Shown here: in pieces, positions 15,698 through 23,996 of the stretch
How the letters are laid out: each line of letters begins with the position of its first letter
Numbering within the stretch: position 1 is the first letter of the stretch
NCBI GenBank assembly: GCA_030524475.1
Contig: JAUNGO010000024.1
Span: 1 to 32,903 of the forward strand
From: Eggerthellaceae bacterium
GTDB taxonomy: Bacteria; Actinomycetota; Coriobacteriia; Coriobacteriales; Eggerthellaceae
Direction: 5' to 3'
Length of the DNA stretch: 32,903 nt
Notes under the pieces: generated by a model
Told to the model about the DNA's origin: nothing
What the model saw: only the letters and a program-made list of their open reading frames with translations
The model's database searches: none
Made by a program: the position numbers and the translations under genes

Positions 15698-16067
15698 TAG
15701 CCCTTGCTTGCCCCTAGCGAGGCACGAACATGACCTGCTTGGGCTTGCGCTCCAGGCGCTGGGCAAGCTCCTCGACGGTGCCGTACTCCATGCAGGCGGT
15801 CTGGCAGTGCTTCACGCAGGTGGGCAGCTCGCCTTTCGCCACGCGCGAGCCGCACAAATCGCACAAATCGCTCGGGTGCGGCAGGTAGTCGTAGACGACG
15901 GCGTCGCCCAGGTCCTCGTAGCGGTGGGGCCCCAGCTGGTGCACCTTGATTCCCCAGGTCTCCGGCTCCCAGCCGTGCTCCTTCTGGCAGGCCACCTCGC
16001 AGGTGTGGCAGCCGCAGCAGTACTCGTAGTCGATAAGGATTGCGTTGCGCGACATGGCTACATCTCC
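15688..16067. repeat. 380-bp direct repeat, copy 1
   Basis: By visual comparison this block is identical to 21296-21675 (constant offset 5608). It covers the whole ferredoxin-subunit gene plus 26 bp downstream and the last codons of the catalytic gene, ending at the first mismatch at 16068/21676. Outside the block the sequences diverge quickly. Confidence 0.92.
15714..16055 (-). CDS. Two-cluster ferredoxin subunit of molybdenum enzyme 1
   Basis: The 113-aa protein begins MSRNAILIDY and carries one classical [4Fe-4S] motif (C13, C16, C19, C23 in CCGCHTCEVAC) and a second DmsB-type set (DLCDLCG, then PTCVKHC after 11 residues). DmsB-like subunits usually hold four clusters, so this is a reduced version. 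It should pass electrons to the catalytic subunit encoded 2 nt upstream. The start at 16055 has GGAG 8 nt before it, inside the end of the catalytic gene; the open frame upstream of it is shadow. The protein is identical, residue for residue, to the one at 21322-21663. Confidence 0.93.
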   Translation of the reverse strand: MSRNAILIDYEYCCGCHTCEVACQKEHGWEPETWGIKVHQLGPHRYEDLGDAVVYDYLPHPSDLCDLCGSRVAKGELPTCVKHCQTACMEYGTVEELAQRLERKPKQVMFVPR

Positions 16068-18355
16068 CCTTCCTTCACCTTGTACACCTTGCACAGCACG
16101 CACTTGATGTCGGAGCCGAAGCCGGCCTTCGACGGCGCGTTCAAAAGCAGGTGGTTGACGTTGACGTCCCACATGCCGTACAGGCTCGGCTCGCCGGCCT
16201 CCGCCGTGCCCTCCTTCTCGGGGAACCACCAGCCGTGGCGCGCGAGCGCCATGGTGTAGTCGCAGGCGTAGGTGAGCTTGGCGCGCTGGCGGCACTTGCC
16301 GCGCGGGTTCTCGAGCCACACCCAGTCGCCGTCGTTGATGCCGTGGTCGGCGGCGAAATCGGGGTTGAGCTCCACGTAGGGGTCCTTCTCGAACTGGCGC
16401 AAATGCGGGATCTGGCGATGCTCGGTGTGGAAGAACACCGGGCTGCGAGCACCGGTCATGAGAATGACCGGGTACTCCTCGTACAGATCGGGCGTGGCGA
16501 CAGGACCCAGCATCGGCTCGTTGAAGTTCGGCAGCGGGTCAAGGCCGAAGCCCTCAAGCAGCGTCGAGTACAGCTCGATCTTGCCGGTCGGCGTCATGAA
16601 GCCGGGTTGCCCGTCGGGGCGCATCATGCCCTTCTCGTACTTGCGGTACTCGAACGTCGGGTACGCCGGGCCGAAGTCGCGCAGCTGCTTCCACGTAAAG
16701 CCGGTGTCCTTCAGGCACTCGTCGTAGATCTCCTCCTCGGTGTCCCACGGCCAGAAGTCCTCGTTGCACATCTTGCCCAGAAGACGGCCGATCTCGGCGT
16801 CGGACTTCACCTCGCCGCGCGGCTTCACGGCAGGGTTGATGGTCGAGCAGTCGTAGTAGGACGCGCGGAAGCTCTGCTTCTCCGGCCAGCAAGCCGCCGG
16901 CAGAAACACGTCGCAGCACGCCTGCGTGGTCGGCGTCTGGAAGATGTCGATGCCCACGCAGAACTCGACGTCCTTCATCACCTTGTACCAGCGCAAAGGC
17001 TCGTCGCCCATACCGGTCAGCGTGTTGGTGGTCTGGATCACGAGGCCCTTCAGCTTGCCGGCCTCCGCGTCGCGCAGCGCGATGTCGGGGGAAGACGCCG
17101 TGAAGCCGTAGCGGTACATCGGGTATTCCTGCCAGCCCGTGCGCTTCTGCTGAAGTTCCTCGGGCAGGTCGGACATGCCCCAGCCGCCGCCCATGTTCTT
17201 GGTGATGCCGAACGGCGGGCGCGTGAACAGCATGCCGCCGGGAATGTCGATGTTGCCGGTCAGGACGAACAGCGTCTGGATGGCCTGGGCCGCGCCGATG
17301 CCGTTGTTCTGCATGTCGACGGCCACGCCCCAGAAGCAGTTGGCGGGCTTGCGCTCGGCGATCAGGCGCGCGGCGCGGCGAATGTCGTCGGCCTTGACCC
17401 AGCACACCTCGGCGGCGCGCTCAGGCGTCCACTCGCGCAAACGCTCGCACAAAGCGTCGAAGCCGTGGCACCACTTCTCGACGAACTCGTGGTCGTAGAG
17501 GTCTTCCTCGACCATCACGTTGCCCATGGCAAGCGCCAGCGCGCCGTCGGTGCCGGGGCGCAGCGCCAGGTGAACCTCGGAGCGCGCCGCGAACCACGAG
17601 ATGCGCGGGTCGACGGTCACGATCTTGGTGCCGCGCTTCATGCACTCGGTCACCCAGTGGCCCATCTGGAAGTCGGGGTTGGACTTGATGGGGTCGCAGC
17701 CCCAAATGACGGTGCAGTTCGGCACGTCGTAGGCCGGGTCGTCGTAACGGCCCACCAGATGCGCCGACATATCGGCGAGCAATTGCCCGCCCATGGTCAT
17801 GACCATCATGGAAATGCGCGGGCAGTAGCACGACTGGCCCGACATGGCGCCGTACTCGTTCGGGCAGTTCATCGAGTACGCCAGGCGCCCCGCCTGCCAG
17901 AAGATGTCGCGGCCGGTGCCGCGCTGCACATGGATGGTCTCGCCGCCGTAGGTGTTCGAGATGCGCATAAGCTCGCTCGCGCACAGCTCAAGCGCCTTGT
18001 CCCAGCTGATGCGTTCCCACGCGTCGGGATTGCCGCGCTCCTCGCGCGGGCGCTTCATCGGGTAAATGACGCGGTCCTTGTGGTTCATAACGTCGCCCAC
18101 GCAGAAGCACCTCGGACACAAACGGCCCTGGTTGAAGGGGCTTTCCGGGTCGCCTTCCACCTTGATGAAGTTGCCGTCCTTGTCGGTGTAGACGTACACG
18201 CCGCAGCCCTCGTGGCAGCCGGGGGCCGTCCACACGGTGGTACGGGTGACGGTCATGCCGTCCTCTTCCCACTGCCAGGGCTTGGAGTGCTGGAAATCTT
18301 GAAGTTCAAACGGGCTTTCCCCGCGTTCGTAGTCTCGTGTAAAGTTGTTGGCCAT
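16058..18355 (-). CDS. Cytoplasmic molybdopterin oxidoreductase, catalytic subunit 1
   Basis: The 765-aa protein belongs to the DMSO reductase superfamily, closest by memory to acetylene hydratase, transhydroxylase and Eggerthellaceae catechol dehydroxylases. It should bind bis-pterin-guanine-dinucleotide Mo or W. There is no Tat signal, so it works in the cytosol. The N-terminal cluster motif is atypical: C47xxxC51, then 28 residues, then C80xxC83 (and C85), lacking the usual first cysteine. The likely metal ligand is C176 in GQSCYC. Conserved parts include RGTGRDIFWQAGR, WGCDPIKSNPDFQMGHW and the C-terminal pterin-binding region. ATG 18355 follows GGAGG with 8-nt spacing. The substrate is unknown; reductive dehydroxylation of an aromatic compound is a reasonable guess. 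Confidence 0.92.
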   Translation of the reverse strand: MANNFTRDYERGESPFELQDFQHSKPWQWEEDGMTVTRTTVWTAPGCHEGCGVYVYTDKDGNFIKVEGDPESPFNQGRLCPRCFCVGDVMNHKDRVIYPMKRPREERGNPDAWERISWDKALELCASELMRISNTYGGETIHVQRGTGRDIFWQAGRLAYSMNCPNEYGAMSGQSCYCPRISMMVMTMGGQLLADMSAHLVGRYDDPAYDVPNCTVIWGCDPIKSNPDFQMGHWVTECMKRGTKIVTVDPRISWFAARSEVHLALRPGTDGALALAMGNVMVEEDLYDHEFVEKWCHGFDALCERLREWTPERAAEVCWVKADDIRRAARLIAERKPANCFWGVAVDMQNNGIGAAQAIQTLFVLTGNIDIPGGMLFTRPPFGITKNMGGGWGMSDLPEELQQKRTGWQEYPMYRYGFTASSPDIALRDAEAGKLKGLVIQTTNTLTGMGDEPLRWYKVMKDVEFCVGIDIFQTPTTQACCDVFLPAACWPEKQSFRASYYDCSTINPAVKPRGEVKSDAEIGRLLGKMCNEDFWPWDTEEEIYDECLKDTGFTWKQLRDFGPAYPTFEYRKYEKGMMRPDGQPGFMTPTGKIELYSTLLEGFGLDPLPNFNEPMLGPVATPDLYEEYPVILMTGARSPVFFHTEHRQIPHLRQFEKDPYVELNPDFAADHGINDGDWVWLENPRGKCRQRAKLTYACDYTMALARHGWWFPEKEGTAEAGEPSLYGMWDVNVNHLLLNAPSKAGFGSDIKCVLCKVYKVKEGEM

Positions 18356-18393
18356 AGCGGTGGCCTCCTCTCTCTCCCGTATGTTCGAGAAAA

Positions 18394-18450
18394 CCCCGAA
18401 GACGCCGATGCAAACGATACGATGGATGGATAGATGCGGCGTCTTCGGGG
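18394..18450 (-). terminator. Strong hairpin between MFS gene and catalytic subunit 1
   Basis: CCCCGAAGACGCCG (18394-18407) and its exact complement (18437-18450) form a 14-bp stem around a 29-nt loop. On the minus strand the stem is followed by TTTTC. It sits 50 nt past the MFS stop and 38 nt before the catalytic ATG. It may terminate the dehydrogenase-MFS transcript, or act as an attenuator that sets how much message continues into the catalytic genes, since I found no clear separate promoter here. Confidence 0.7.
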
Positions 18451-18499
18451 GTGGTGCACAATCAAGCCTGAAACGCTGCGTCAGGCCTGCTGCAAGGCT

Positions 18500-19774
18500 T
18501 TACGCCTGCTGTTGCTGCTGTTGCTCGTCCATGCGAGCCAGCGCCTTCTTGCCGTCCTTGTCAAGCGCCGCGGCAATGAGCGCAAGAACCGCCGCCGCCA
18601 CGCAGCACGCGCCGACGTAGGGAAGCACCGGCGTGTAGGCGCCGCCCGTGTTGAAGGTCGTCTCCAGGAAGGTGACGAAATACGTGCTGCCGAAGGCGCC
18701 GAGCTGCAGGCCGATCGACATGAGCGATGTGGCCAAGGGCACCTGCTTGAGCGGGAACACGGCAGATACGTAGGAGTGGTAGTACGGAACCGCAAGTCCG
18801 AAAGCTATGCCGATGAAGGCGTACCAAACGAGGAACCACACGATTCCGAACGCGCCGGGCATCACGAAGTACAGGCCGAAGTAGGCGATGGCCTGCGCCC
18901 CGAAGAAGATGAACGGGGTGTGGCGCTTGGCGCGCTTGAACAGCGGTGCGAACACGAACATGCCGAAGATGAAGCCGATGACGCCCTTAGCAGCGCCCAG
19001 AACGCCGTTGGCCCAGCCGGGAAGCATGAAGTTCTCGCCGAGATACATGCTGAACTCGTACACGATGCAGCCGTAGAAGCCCTGGGCCGCAATAGCCGCG
19101 ATAAAGATGCAGATCATCTTGCGCACGGGGAACTTCGGCATCTCGCCTTCCATGCCGCGCTCGGCGCGAGCGGCATCGTAGTCGCGCGTGCGCTCGGCGC
19201 TGGTGTCGGGCACGAACAAAAGGATCATGATCCAGATAGGCACGCCCACGATGTAGCCCCAGAAAATCGACTGCCATCCGAAGGCCGAGAGCAGCACGCC
19301 GCCCAAAATCATGAGCACGGCACCCGTGCCGGCCATGATGCCGTCGAACCAACCCGTGTACTTGTTGCGCTTAAGGTCGTCGTCGGCGAACATATCCACA
19401 AGAAGCGCCATGGCCGTGGGGAACTGAATGCCCATGAAAACGCCCGTGATGCCGCGCATGACCGCCACGTATCCGGCATCATCGACAAGGCCCGTGCAGC
19501 AACCCTGGACGACGAACAAACCGAAGGCCACGATCAAGATCTTCTTCTTGCTGAAGTAGCGCATGAGCACAGGCGCTATCAGCGCGCCCACGATGGAGGT
19601 GAGCTGCGTGCCCGAGGCGATGAAGTTCGTCACCATCGGCGAGTCGTCGGCGAAGTGCCCGAAGATGGCCGCATAGCACGGAAGGATGATCAGGTCCGAC
19701 ATATATGCGAGGTTGGTGAAGCACAGGGCCAAAACACCCGCAATGCCCAGTGTCTTTTTTTGCTTTTCAGTCAT
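18500..19774 (-). CDS. Major facilitator superfamily transporter of the molybdenum-enzyme cluster
   Basis: The 424-aa protein has about 12 hydrophobic segments with a central charged loop (residues about 195-225, DTSAERTRDYDAARAERG) and ends in a short polyglutamine tail (DEQQQQQQA). ATG 19774 follows GGAGAGGG. It begins 35 nt after the DapB-like dehydrogenase stop, and both genes probably share the promoter at 21017-21053. In Eggerthellaceae, MFS proteins of this sort commonly sit beside molybdenum dehydroxylase genes, so uptake of the enzyme's substrate or export of its product is likely but unproven. The glutamine tail is unusual for a bacterial transporter and looks dispensable. Confidence 0.9.
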   Translation of the reverse strand: MTEKQKKTLGIAGVLALCFTNLAYMSDLIILPCYAAIFGHFADDSPMVTNFIASGTQLTSIVGALIAPVLMRYFSKKKILIVAFGLFVVQGCCTGLVDDAGYVAVMRGITGVFMGIQFPTAMALLVDMFADDDLKRNKYTGWFDGIMAGTGAVLMILGGVLLSAFGWQSIFWGYIVGVPIWIMILLFVPDTSAERTRDYDAARAERGMEGEMPKFPVRKMICIFIAAIAAQGFYGCIVYEFSMYLGENFMLPGWANGVLGAAKGVIGFIFGMFVFAPLFKRAKRHTPFIFFGAQAIAYFGLYFVMPGAFGIVWFLVWYAFIGIAFGLAVPYYHSYVSAVFPLKQVPLATSLMSIGLQLGAFGSTYFVTFLETTFNTGGAYTPVLPYVGACCVAAAVLALIAAALDKDGKKALARMDEQQQQQQA

Positions 19775-19809
19775 TGTCCCTCTCCTCTGCTGACATATGA
19801 CATGGGTTG

Positions 19810-20871
19810 TTAGTCGACGTACTGGTTAAGCGGACCGAAGTGGTACACCGGCTTCGGCAGGTCCTTGCCGGTGATGTAGCCGTCCTTCTTGCAGTTGAGC
19901 ACGTCGGCGACGCGGTTCACGAGGTCGGTGGTGGTGCCGATGTCGTAACGACCTTCCTTCACCACGACGTCCCACGTCGGCTCGCCCTCGAACGTCCAAC
20001 GGTCGAAGCCGGTGTGCGTCTCGTCGAACAGCCAGTCGTAGAGGAACTCGCCCACCAGGTCCACGCCCTCCTCGGTGTGCAGCGTCGAGCAGCGGCGCGC
20101 GCCCATGACGCGGCCCTTCTTGATGGTGCCGCCGAACTCCGCCGCTTCCTTCGGCGAGAGGAACTTGGAGGTGTAGTCGCCGGGCGCGAAGATCGGCGTG
20201 GTCTTGTCGTTGGTCTTGCCGATCACGTGCAGGTTCAGCTCCTCGGCGATCTGGTACAGGCTGAACGTGAACGGGTTGTCGGGCGCCGGGTCGGCGGCGT
20301 GGTACTCGTAGAACTCCTCCTCGGTCATGTTCAGGCCCACGCGGTCGAACTCGGAGGCGCCCGCGAAGTCGAGGATGCAGGTGTTCGCCGCCACGATGCG
20401 GTCGATGCGATGCGAGTTTGAGGCCATGACCACGCACTTGTTCACCCAGTTGACGTCCTGCATGCCCAAACCGATGAAGCGCGTGTTGTGCTCCTTGGCG
20501 AGCGCGTCGAGCTCGGCGCAGATCTCCGGGAACTCGTTGTTCAGGCTGAAGAACTCCTCGGCCAGCGCCATCACGGGAATGCCGCGCACAAGCGCCTTCT
20601 TGGTGTTCTCCACCACGTCGGGCCAACCGCTGCCGGTGTCGAAGATCACGTCGGGCTTCATCTCGTCGTAGATCTTGTCGATGTCGGTGTTCGGGTAGAT
20701 CTTCGCGCCTACAGGGCCGATGCCCGCAAGCTCGCCGATGTCCTCGCCCAGATGGCTCTTGCGGCCGATAACGGCCACGTGGTCGAAGCCGCCGCGCTCC
20801 TTCATGAAGCGGGTGACGTTGCGACCCATGAAGCCGCAGCCGAACGTGATGACCTTGATGTTACGTTCCAT
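19810..20871 (-). CDS. DapB/2,4-diaminopentanoate dehydrogenase-like NAD(P)-dependent oxidoreductase
   Basis: The 353-aa product starts MERNIKVITFGCGFMGRNV, with the GxGxMG Rossmann motif typical of dihydrodipicolinate reductase-like and 2,4-diaminopentanoate dehydrogenase-like proteins. The middle and C-terminal parts (AEEFFSLNNEFPEICAELD, NTRFIGLGMQDVNWVNK) fit that family's substrate domain. It is longer than true DapB (about 270 aa) and no lysine pathway genes are nearby, so lysine biosynthesis is unlikely. Two starts are possible, 20880 and 20871; both follow GGGGAAAGGG. It heads the operon with the MFS transporter and shares a promoter element with the enzyme-2 operon, so it probably acts in the same pathway. 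Substrate unknown. Confidence 0.85.
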   Translation of the reverse strand: MERNIKVITFGCGFMGRNVTRFMKERGGFDHVAVIGRKSHLGEDIGELAGIGPVGAKIYPNTDIDKIYDEMKPDVIFDTGSGWPDVVENTKKALVRGIPVMALAEEFFSLNNEFPEICAELDALAKEHNTRFIGLGMQDVNWVNKCVVMASNSHRIDRIVAANTCILDFAGASEFDRVGLNMTEEEFYEYHAADPAPDNPFTFSLYQIAEELNLHVIGKTNDKTTPIFAPGDYTSKFLSPKEAAEFGGTIKKGRVMGARRCSTLHTEEGVDLVGEFLYDWLFDETHTGFDRWTFEGEPTWDVVVKEGRYDIGTTTDLVNRVADVLNCKKDGYITGKDLPKPVYHFGPLNQYVD

Positions 20872-21016
20872 GTGACTCATCCCTTTCCCCTTGAAGTTCC
20901 TCCCCTCCTGTGAGGAAGTCCACTCAAGGGATTGGTCGGCAGCAAAAGAGACGCTGCCTGGTTCATAGAAGACGAGGCCTGTACGGAAGCCTCTTGGCAT
21001 GATTGCCGCTGGCACG

Positions 21017-21053
21017 ATTATGCGACGCGCCCCGATTCGCCAACAATGGACAA
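21017..21053 (-). promoter_or_regulatory. Promoter region of the dehydrogenase-MFS operon with shared element
   Basis: Reading leftward, TTGTCCATTGTTGGC (21053-21039) is followed by CATAAT (21022-21017), which can serve as -10. TTGTTG inside the element lies 18 nt from CATAAT and can serve as -35. The same arrangement occurs at 24217-24181. Expected transcription begins near 21010, giving a leader of about 140 nt. The rest of the 450-nt gap (20872-21321) holds the two terminators listed below and no gene. Confidence 0.65.
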
Positions 21054-21125
21054 GCTGCCCCGTCTTGCCGCGCCTTTCGCAGCACATCGTCTATAGGGCA
21101 AGAAAAAACAAGGTTAAGCGCGAAA

Positions 21126-21153
21126 AAGGAGCCGCGCCGAAGCACAGCTCCTT
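21126..21153 (-). terminator. Rho-independent terminator with UUCG loop
   Basis: AAGGAGC and GCTCCTT pair, with an inner TGC-TTCG-GCG stem giving a UUCG-type tetraloop on the minus strand. A run of five T follows (two in the stem, three beyond). It is the second of two terminators behind the enzyme-2/ferredoxin-2 operon and insulates the promoter at 21017-21053. Confidence 0.8.
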
Positions 21154-21200
21154 ATTTGCCGTCCCGCCGTCAGGGGGAATTGTCGGACGGGACACATGAA

Positions 21201-21219
21201 AAAAGGAAAGGCTCCTTTT
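21201..21219 (-). terminator. Rho-independent terminator, first of two
   Basis: On the minus strand AAAAGGA, a 5-nt loop, TCCTTTT and further T residues form a classic short terminator about 100 nt past the ferredoxin-2 stop. Confidence 0.65.
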
Positions 21220-21295
21220 ATCACCGGTTTAACGCGGGCCGCCGCTTTGTCGAAATGCTTCGGCGACCCGCTTTTGGCCCGGGAGCGCCCGAGCG

Positions 21296-21675
21296 GAGCG
21301 CCCTTTAGCCCTTGCTTGCCCCTAGCGAGGCACGAACATGACCTGCTTGGGCTTGCGCTCCAGGCGCTGGGCAAGCTCCTCGACGGTGCCGTACTCCATG
21401 CAGGCGGTCTGGCAGTGCTTCACGCAGGTGGGCAGCTCGCCTTTCGCCACGCGCGAGCCGCACAAATCGCACAAATCGCTCGGGTGCGGCAGGTAGTCGT
21501 AGACGACGGCGTCGCCCAGGTCCTCGTAGCGGTGGGGCCCCAGCTGGTGCACCTTGATTCCCCAGGTCTCCGGCTCCCAGCCGTGCTCCTTCTGGCAGGC
21601 CACCTCGCAGGTGTGGCAGCCGCAGCAGTACTCGTAGTCGATAAGGATTGCGTTGCGCGACATGGCTACATCTCC
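21296..21675. repeat. 380-bp direct repeat, copy 2
   Basis: Second copy of the block at 15688-16067, covering the entire ferredoxin-subunit gene. The two copies lie in the same orientation, 5.6 kb apart, each at the 3' end of a diverged catalytic gene. Confidence 0.92.
21322..21663 (-). CDS. Two-cluster ferredoxin subunit of molybdenum enzyme 2
   Basis: This 113-aa protein is identical in sequence to the product of 15714-16055: a first [4Fe-4S] motif at C13, C16, C19, C23 and a second set in DLCDLCG...PTCVKHC. It starts 2 nt after the stop of catalytic subunit 2, from ATG 21663 with GGAG 8 nt upstream, and is therefore translationally coupled to it. An identical electron-transfer partner on two different catalytic subunits implies that both enzymes take electrons from the same donor and present the same docking surface. 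The gene ends just before a small hairpin (about 21291-21306) and two terminators. Confidence 0.93.
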   Translation of the reverse strand: MSRNAILIDYEYCCGCHTCEVACQKEHGWEPETWGIKVHQLGPHRYEDLGDAVVYDYLPHPSDLCDLCGSRVAKGELPTCVKHCQTACMEYGTVEELAQRLERKPKQVMFVPR

Positions 21676-23996
21676 TCTTCCTTCACCTTGTAAATCTTGC
21701 ACAGCGTGCAGCGAATATCGGAACCGAAGCCGTACACCGACGGGTTGTTGCGCAGCAACAGGTTCACGTTCGAGTCGAGCACGCCATAGGGGTTGTCACC
21801 GTTGCCGTCTTGCTCGGGGAACCACCAACCGTGCGGCGCCAAGGCGCGGTCGCTGGCGCAGTGGTCGTCGACCGTGGCGCGCATCTTGCAACGGTTGCGC
21901 GGGTTCTCGATCCACACCCAGTCGCCTTCCTCGATGCCGTTCTCGGCAGCGAACTTGCGGCCGATCTGCACGTGCGGGTCCTTGTCGAACTGGCGCAGCG
22001 CCTCGATCTGGCGATGCTCGGTGTGGAAGAACACCTTGGAGCGGGCGCCGGTCATGAGAATGATCGGGTACTCCTTATACATCTCAGGCTGCGTGACGGG
22101 GCTCCACTCGGGCTCCTCGTAGTGGGCGATGTTGGGCAGCTCGAACATCTCGAACATGGTGGAGTACAGCTCCAGCTTGCCGGTCGGCGTGTTGAAGCCG
22201 GGCTGGCCGTCGGGGCGAAGCATGCCCTTCTCGTACTTCTTGTACTCGAACACCGGGTAGGCGGCGCCGTGCTCGGCGAGTTCCTTGTACGTGAAGCCGG
22301 TGGGCTCGAGGATCTCGTCGTAGATCTGCTCTTCCTCGGTCCACGGCCAGTAGTGCTCGCCGGCCTCGCCGAAACGCTGACCGAGCAGACGGTTGATCTC
22401 GGCGTCGGACTTGACCTCGCCCACAGGCTTGACGCTCTGGTTGATGGTCGAAACGTCGTAGATCCACGCGCGCACGCCGCTCTTCTCGGGCCAACAGGCA
22501 ACGGGCAGGAACACGTCGGCGCCAAACTGGATGGTCGGCGTCATGAACAGGTCGACCGCCGCGCAGAACTCGACGTTCTTCATGACCTCGCGCCAACGCA
22601 GAACCTCCTGCGTGGGGCCGGCCAGCGTGTTGGACGTCTGGATCCACAGGCCCTTCAGCTCCCCGGCCTCGGCCTTCTCAAGCGCCACGTCGGGCGAGCT
22701 CAGCGTGAAGCCGAAGCGATACATCGGGTACTCTTTCCAGCCGGTACGCCCCTGCTGCACTTCCTCTGGCAAGTCGCGGATGCCCCAACCGCCGGACTGA
22801 TACTGGAACACGCCGAAGGGCATCGTGGTCATGACCATGCCGCCCGGGATGTCCAGGTTGCCGGTGAGGATCCACAGCGCCTGGATGGCCATGGCGGCGC
22901 CGACGCCCGACGCACACATATCGACCGACACGCCCCAGAACACGTTCGAGGGCTTCTTCTCGGCGAACAGGCGGGCAGCGTCGATGATCTTCTGCTCGTC
23001 AACCCAGCACACCTCGGCAGCGCGCGACGGCGGCCACTCCTCGACGACGGCCTTGAACTCGTCGTAGCCGTACACCCACTTGTCGACGAAGTCGTGGTCG
23101 ATGAGGTCTTCCTCGATGATGACGTGCACCATGCCCAAGGCAAGCGCGGCGTCGGTGCCGGGGCGCAGGTCGAGCCAGATCTCGGCGCGCGAGGCGAGCC
23201 AGGTGAGGCGCGGGTCGACCGAGATCAGCTTCGTGCCGCGACGCATAACGTCGGTCAGCCACTGCCCCATCTGGAAGTCGGGATTGGAGTCGGTGGGGTT
23301 GCAGCCCCAGCAGATGGCGCAGTTGGGAATCTCATAGCCCTCATGGTCGAAGCGGTCGACGTGGAACTGCGCGTAGTCGGCCAGCATCTGGCCGCCGCAG
23401 GTCATGACCATCTGGGAGATACGCGGCAGGTAGCAGGAGATGCCGGACTCGCAGCCGTACTCGTTGGCGCTGCCCATCGTGTAGGCGATGCGCCCCGCCT
23501 GCCAACCCATGTCGCGGCCGGTGCCGCGCCATGCGTGGATGGTGTTGCCGCCGTAGGTTTCGGCGATGCGCTTGAACTCGCTCGCGCACAGATCGAGCGC
23601 CTCGTCCCACGTGCACTGCTCCCACGCGTCGGCCTGGCCGCGCTTGTCGCGGTCGCGCTTCATCGGGTGGACGATACGATCCTTGTGATACATAACGTCG
23701 CCCACGCAGAAGCACCTCGGACACAAACGGCCCTGGTTGAACGGGTTCTCCGGGTCGCCCTCGACCTTGATGAGCTTGCCGTCCTTGTCGGCGTGCACGA
23801 ACACGCTGCAGCCCTCGTGGCAGCCGGGGGCCGTCCATGCGGTGGTGCGGGTGATGGTGGTGCCGTCTTCGAGCACCTGCTTCCACGGCGCCTTGAACTC
23901 GTAGTCCTGCAGGCGCTGCCCGTTTCGAGTGACCTCTCCGGCTTCCCAAGACTTCTGGATATCTTGACCCACATCAGCCTTGATGTCGTCAGCCAT
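21666..23996 (-). CDS. Cytoplasmic molybdopterin oxidoreductase, catalytic subunit 2
   Basis: The 776-aa protein is a clear paralogue of the product of 16058-18355 (more than half of residues look identical over the whole length, by eye) with a 12-residue longer N-terminus. It belongs to the DMSO reductase superfamily and resembles acetylene hydratase and the catechol dehydroxylases. The cluster motif is again C59xxxC63, 28 residues, C92xxC95 (C97), with the usual first cysteine absent. The probable metal ligand is C188 in GISCYLPR. No signal peptide is seen. ATG 23996 follows GGAGAG. It is divergent from the PucR-type regulator, with promoter candidates for both in the 404-nt gap. Divergence in regions such as NEYGCESGISCY against NEYGAMSGQSCY suggests different substrates. 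Confidence 0.92.
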   Translation of the reverse strand: MADDIKADVGQDIQKSWEAGEVTRNGQRLQDYEFKAPWKQVLEDGTTITRTTAWTAPGCHEGCSVFVHADKDGKLIKVEGDPENPFNQGRLCPRCFCVGDVMYHKDRIVHPMKRDRDKRGQADAWEQCTWDEALDLCASEFKRIAETYGGNTIHAWRGTGRDMGWQAGRIAYTMGSANEYGCESGISCYLPRISQMVMTCGGQMLADYAQFHVDRFDHEGYEIPNCAICWGCNPTDSNPDFQMGQWLTDVMRRGTKLISVDPRLTWLASRAEIWLDLRPGTDAALALGMVHVIIEEDLIDHDFVDKWVYGYDEFKAVVEEWPPSRAAEVCWVDEQKIIDAARLFAEKKPSNVFWGVSVDMCASGVGAAMAIQALWILTGNLDIPGGMVMTTMPFGVFQYQSGGWGIRDLPEEVQQGRTGWKEYPMYRFGFTLSSPDVALEKAEAGELKGLWIQTSNTLAGPTQEVLRWREVMKNVEFCAAVDLFMTPTIQFGADVFLPVACWPEKSGVRAWIYDVSTINQSVKPVGEVKSDAEINRLLGQRFGEAGEHYWPWTEEEQIYDEILEPTGFTYKELAEHGAAYPVFEYKKYEKGMLRPDGQPGFNTPTGKLELYSTMFEMFELPNIAHYEEPEWSPVTQPEMYKEYPIILMTGARSKVFFHTEHRQIEALRQFDKDPHVQIGRKFAAENGIEEGDWVWIENPRNRCKMRATVDDHCASDRALAPHGWWFPEQDGNGDNPYGVLDSNVNLLLRNNPSVYGFGSDIRCTLCKIYKVKEEEM

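Noticed and set aside
16058..18355. Periplasmic location of the molybdenum enzymes
   Set aside because: Neither catalytic subunit has a twin-arginine motif followed by a hydrophobic segment at the N-terminus, and no membrane anchor subunit is encoded nearby.
19810..20871. Calling the dehydrogenase dapB
   Set aside because: Only the Rossmann start and the general fold agree; length and context do not fit lysine biosynthesis.
15714..21663. Treating the two ferredoxin genes as a composite transposon end repeat
   Set aside because: No transposase, inverted repeat ends or target duplications are visible; the repeat matches a functional gene and is better explained by gene conversion.
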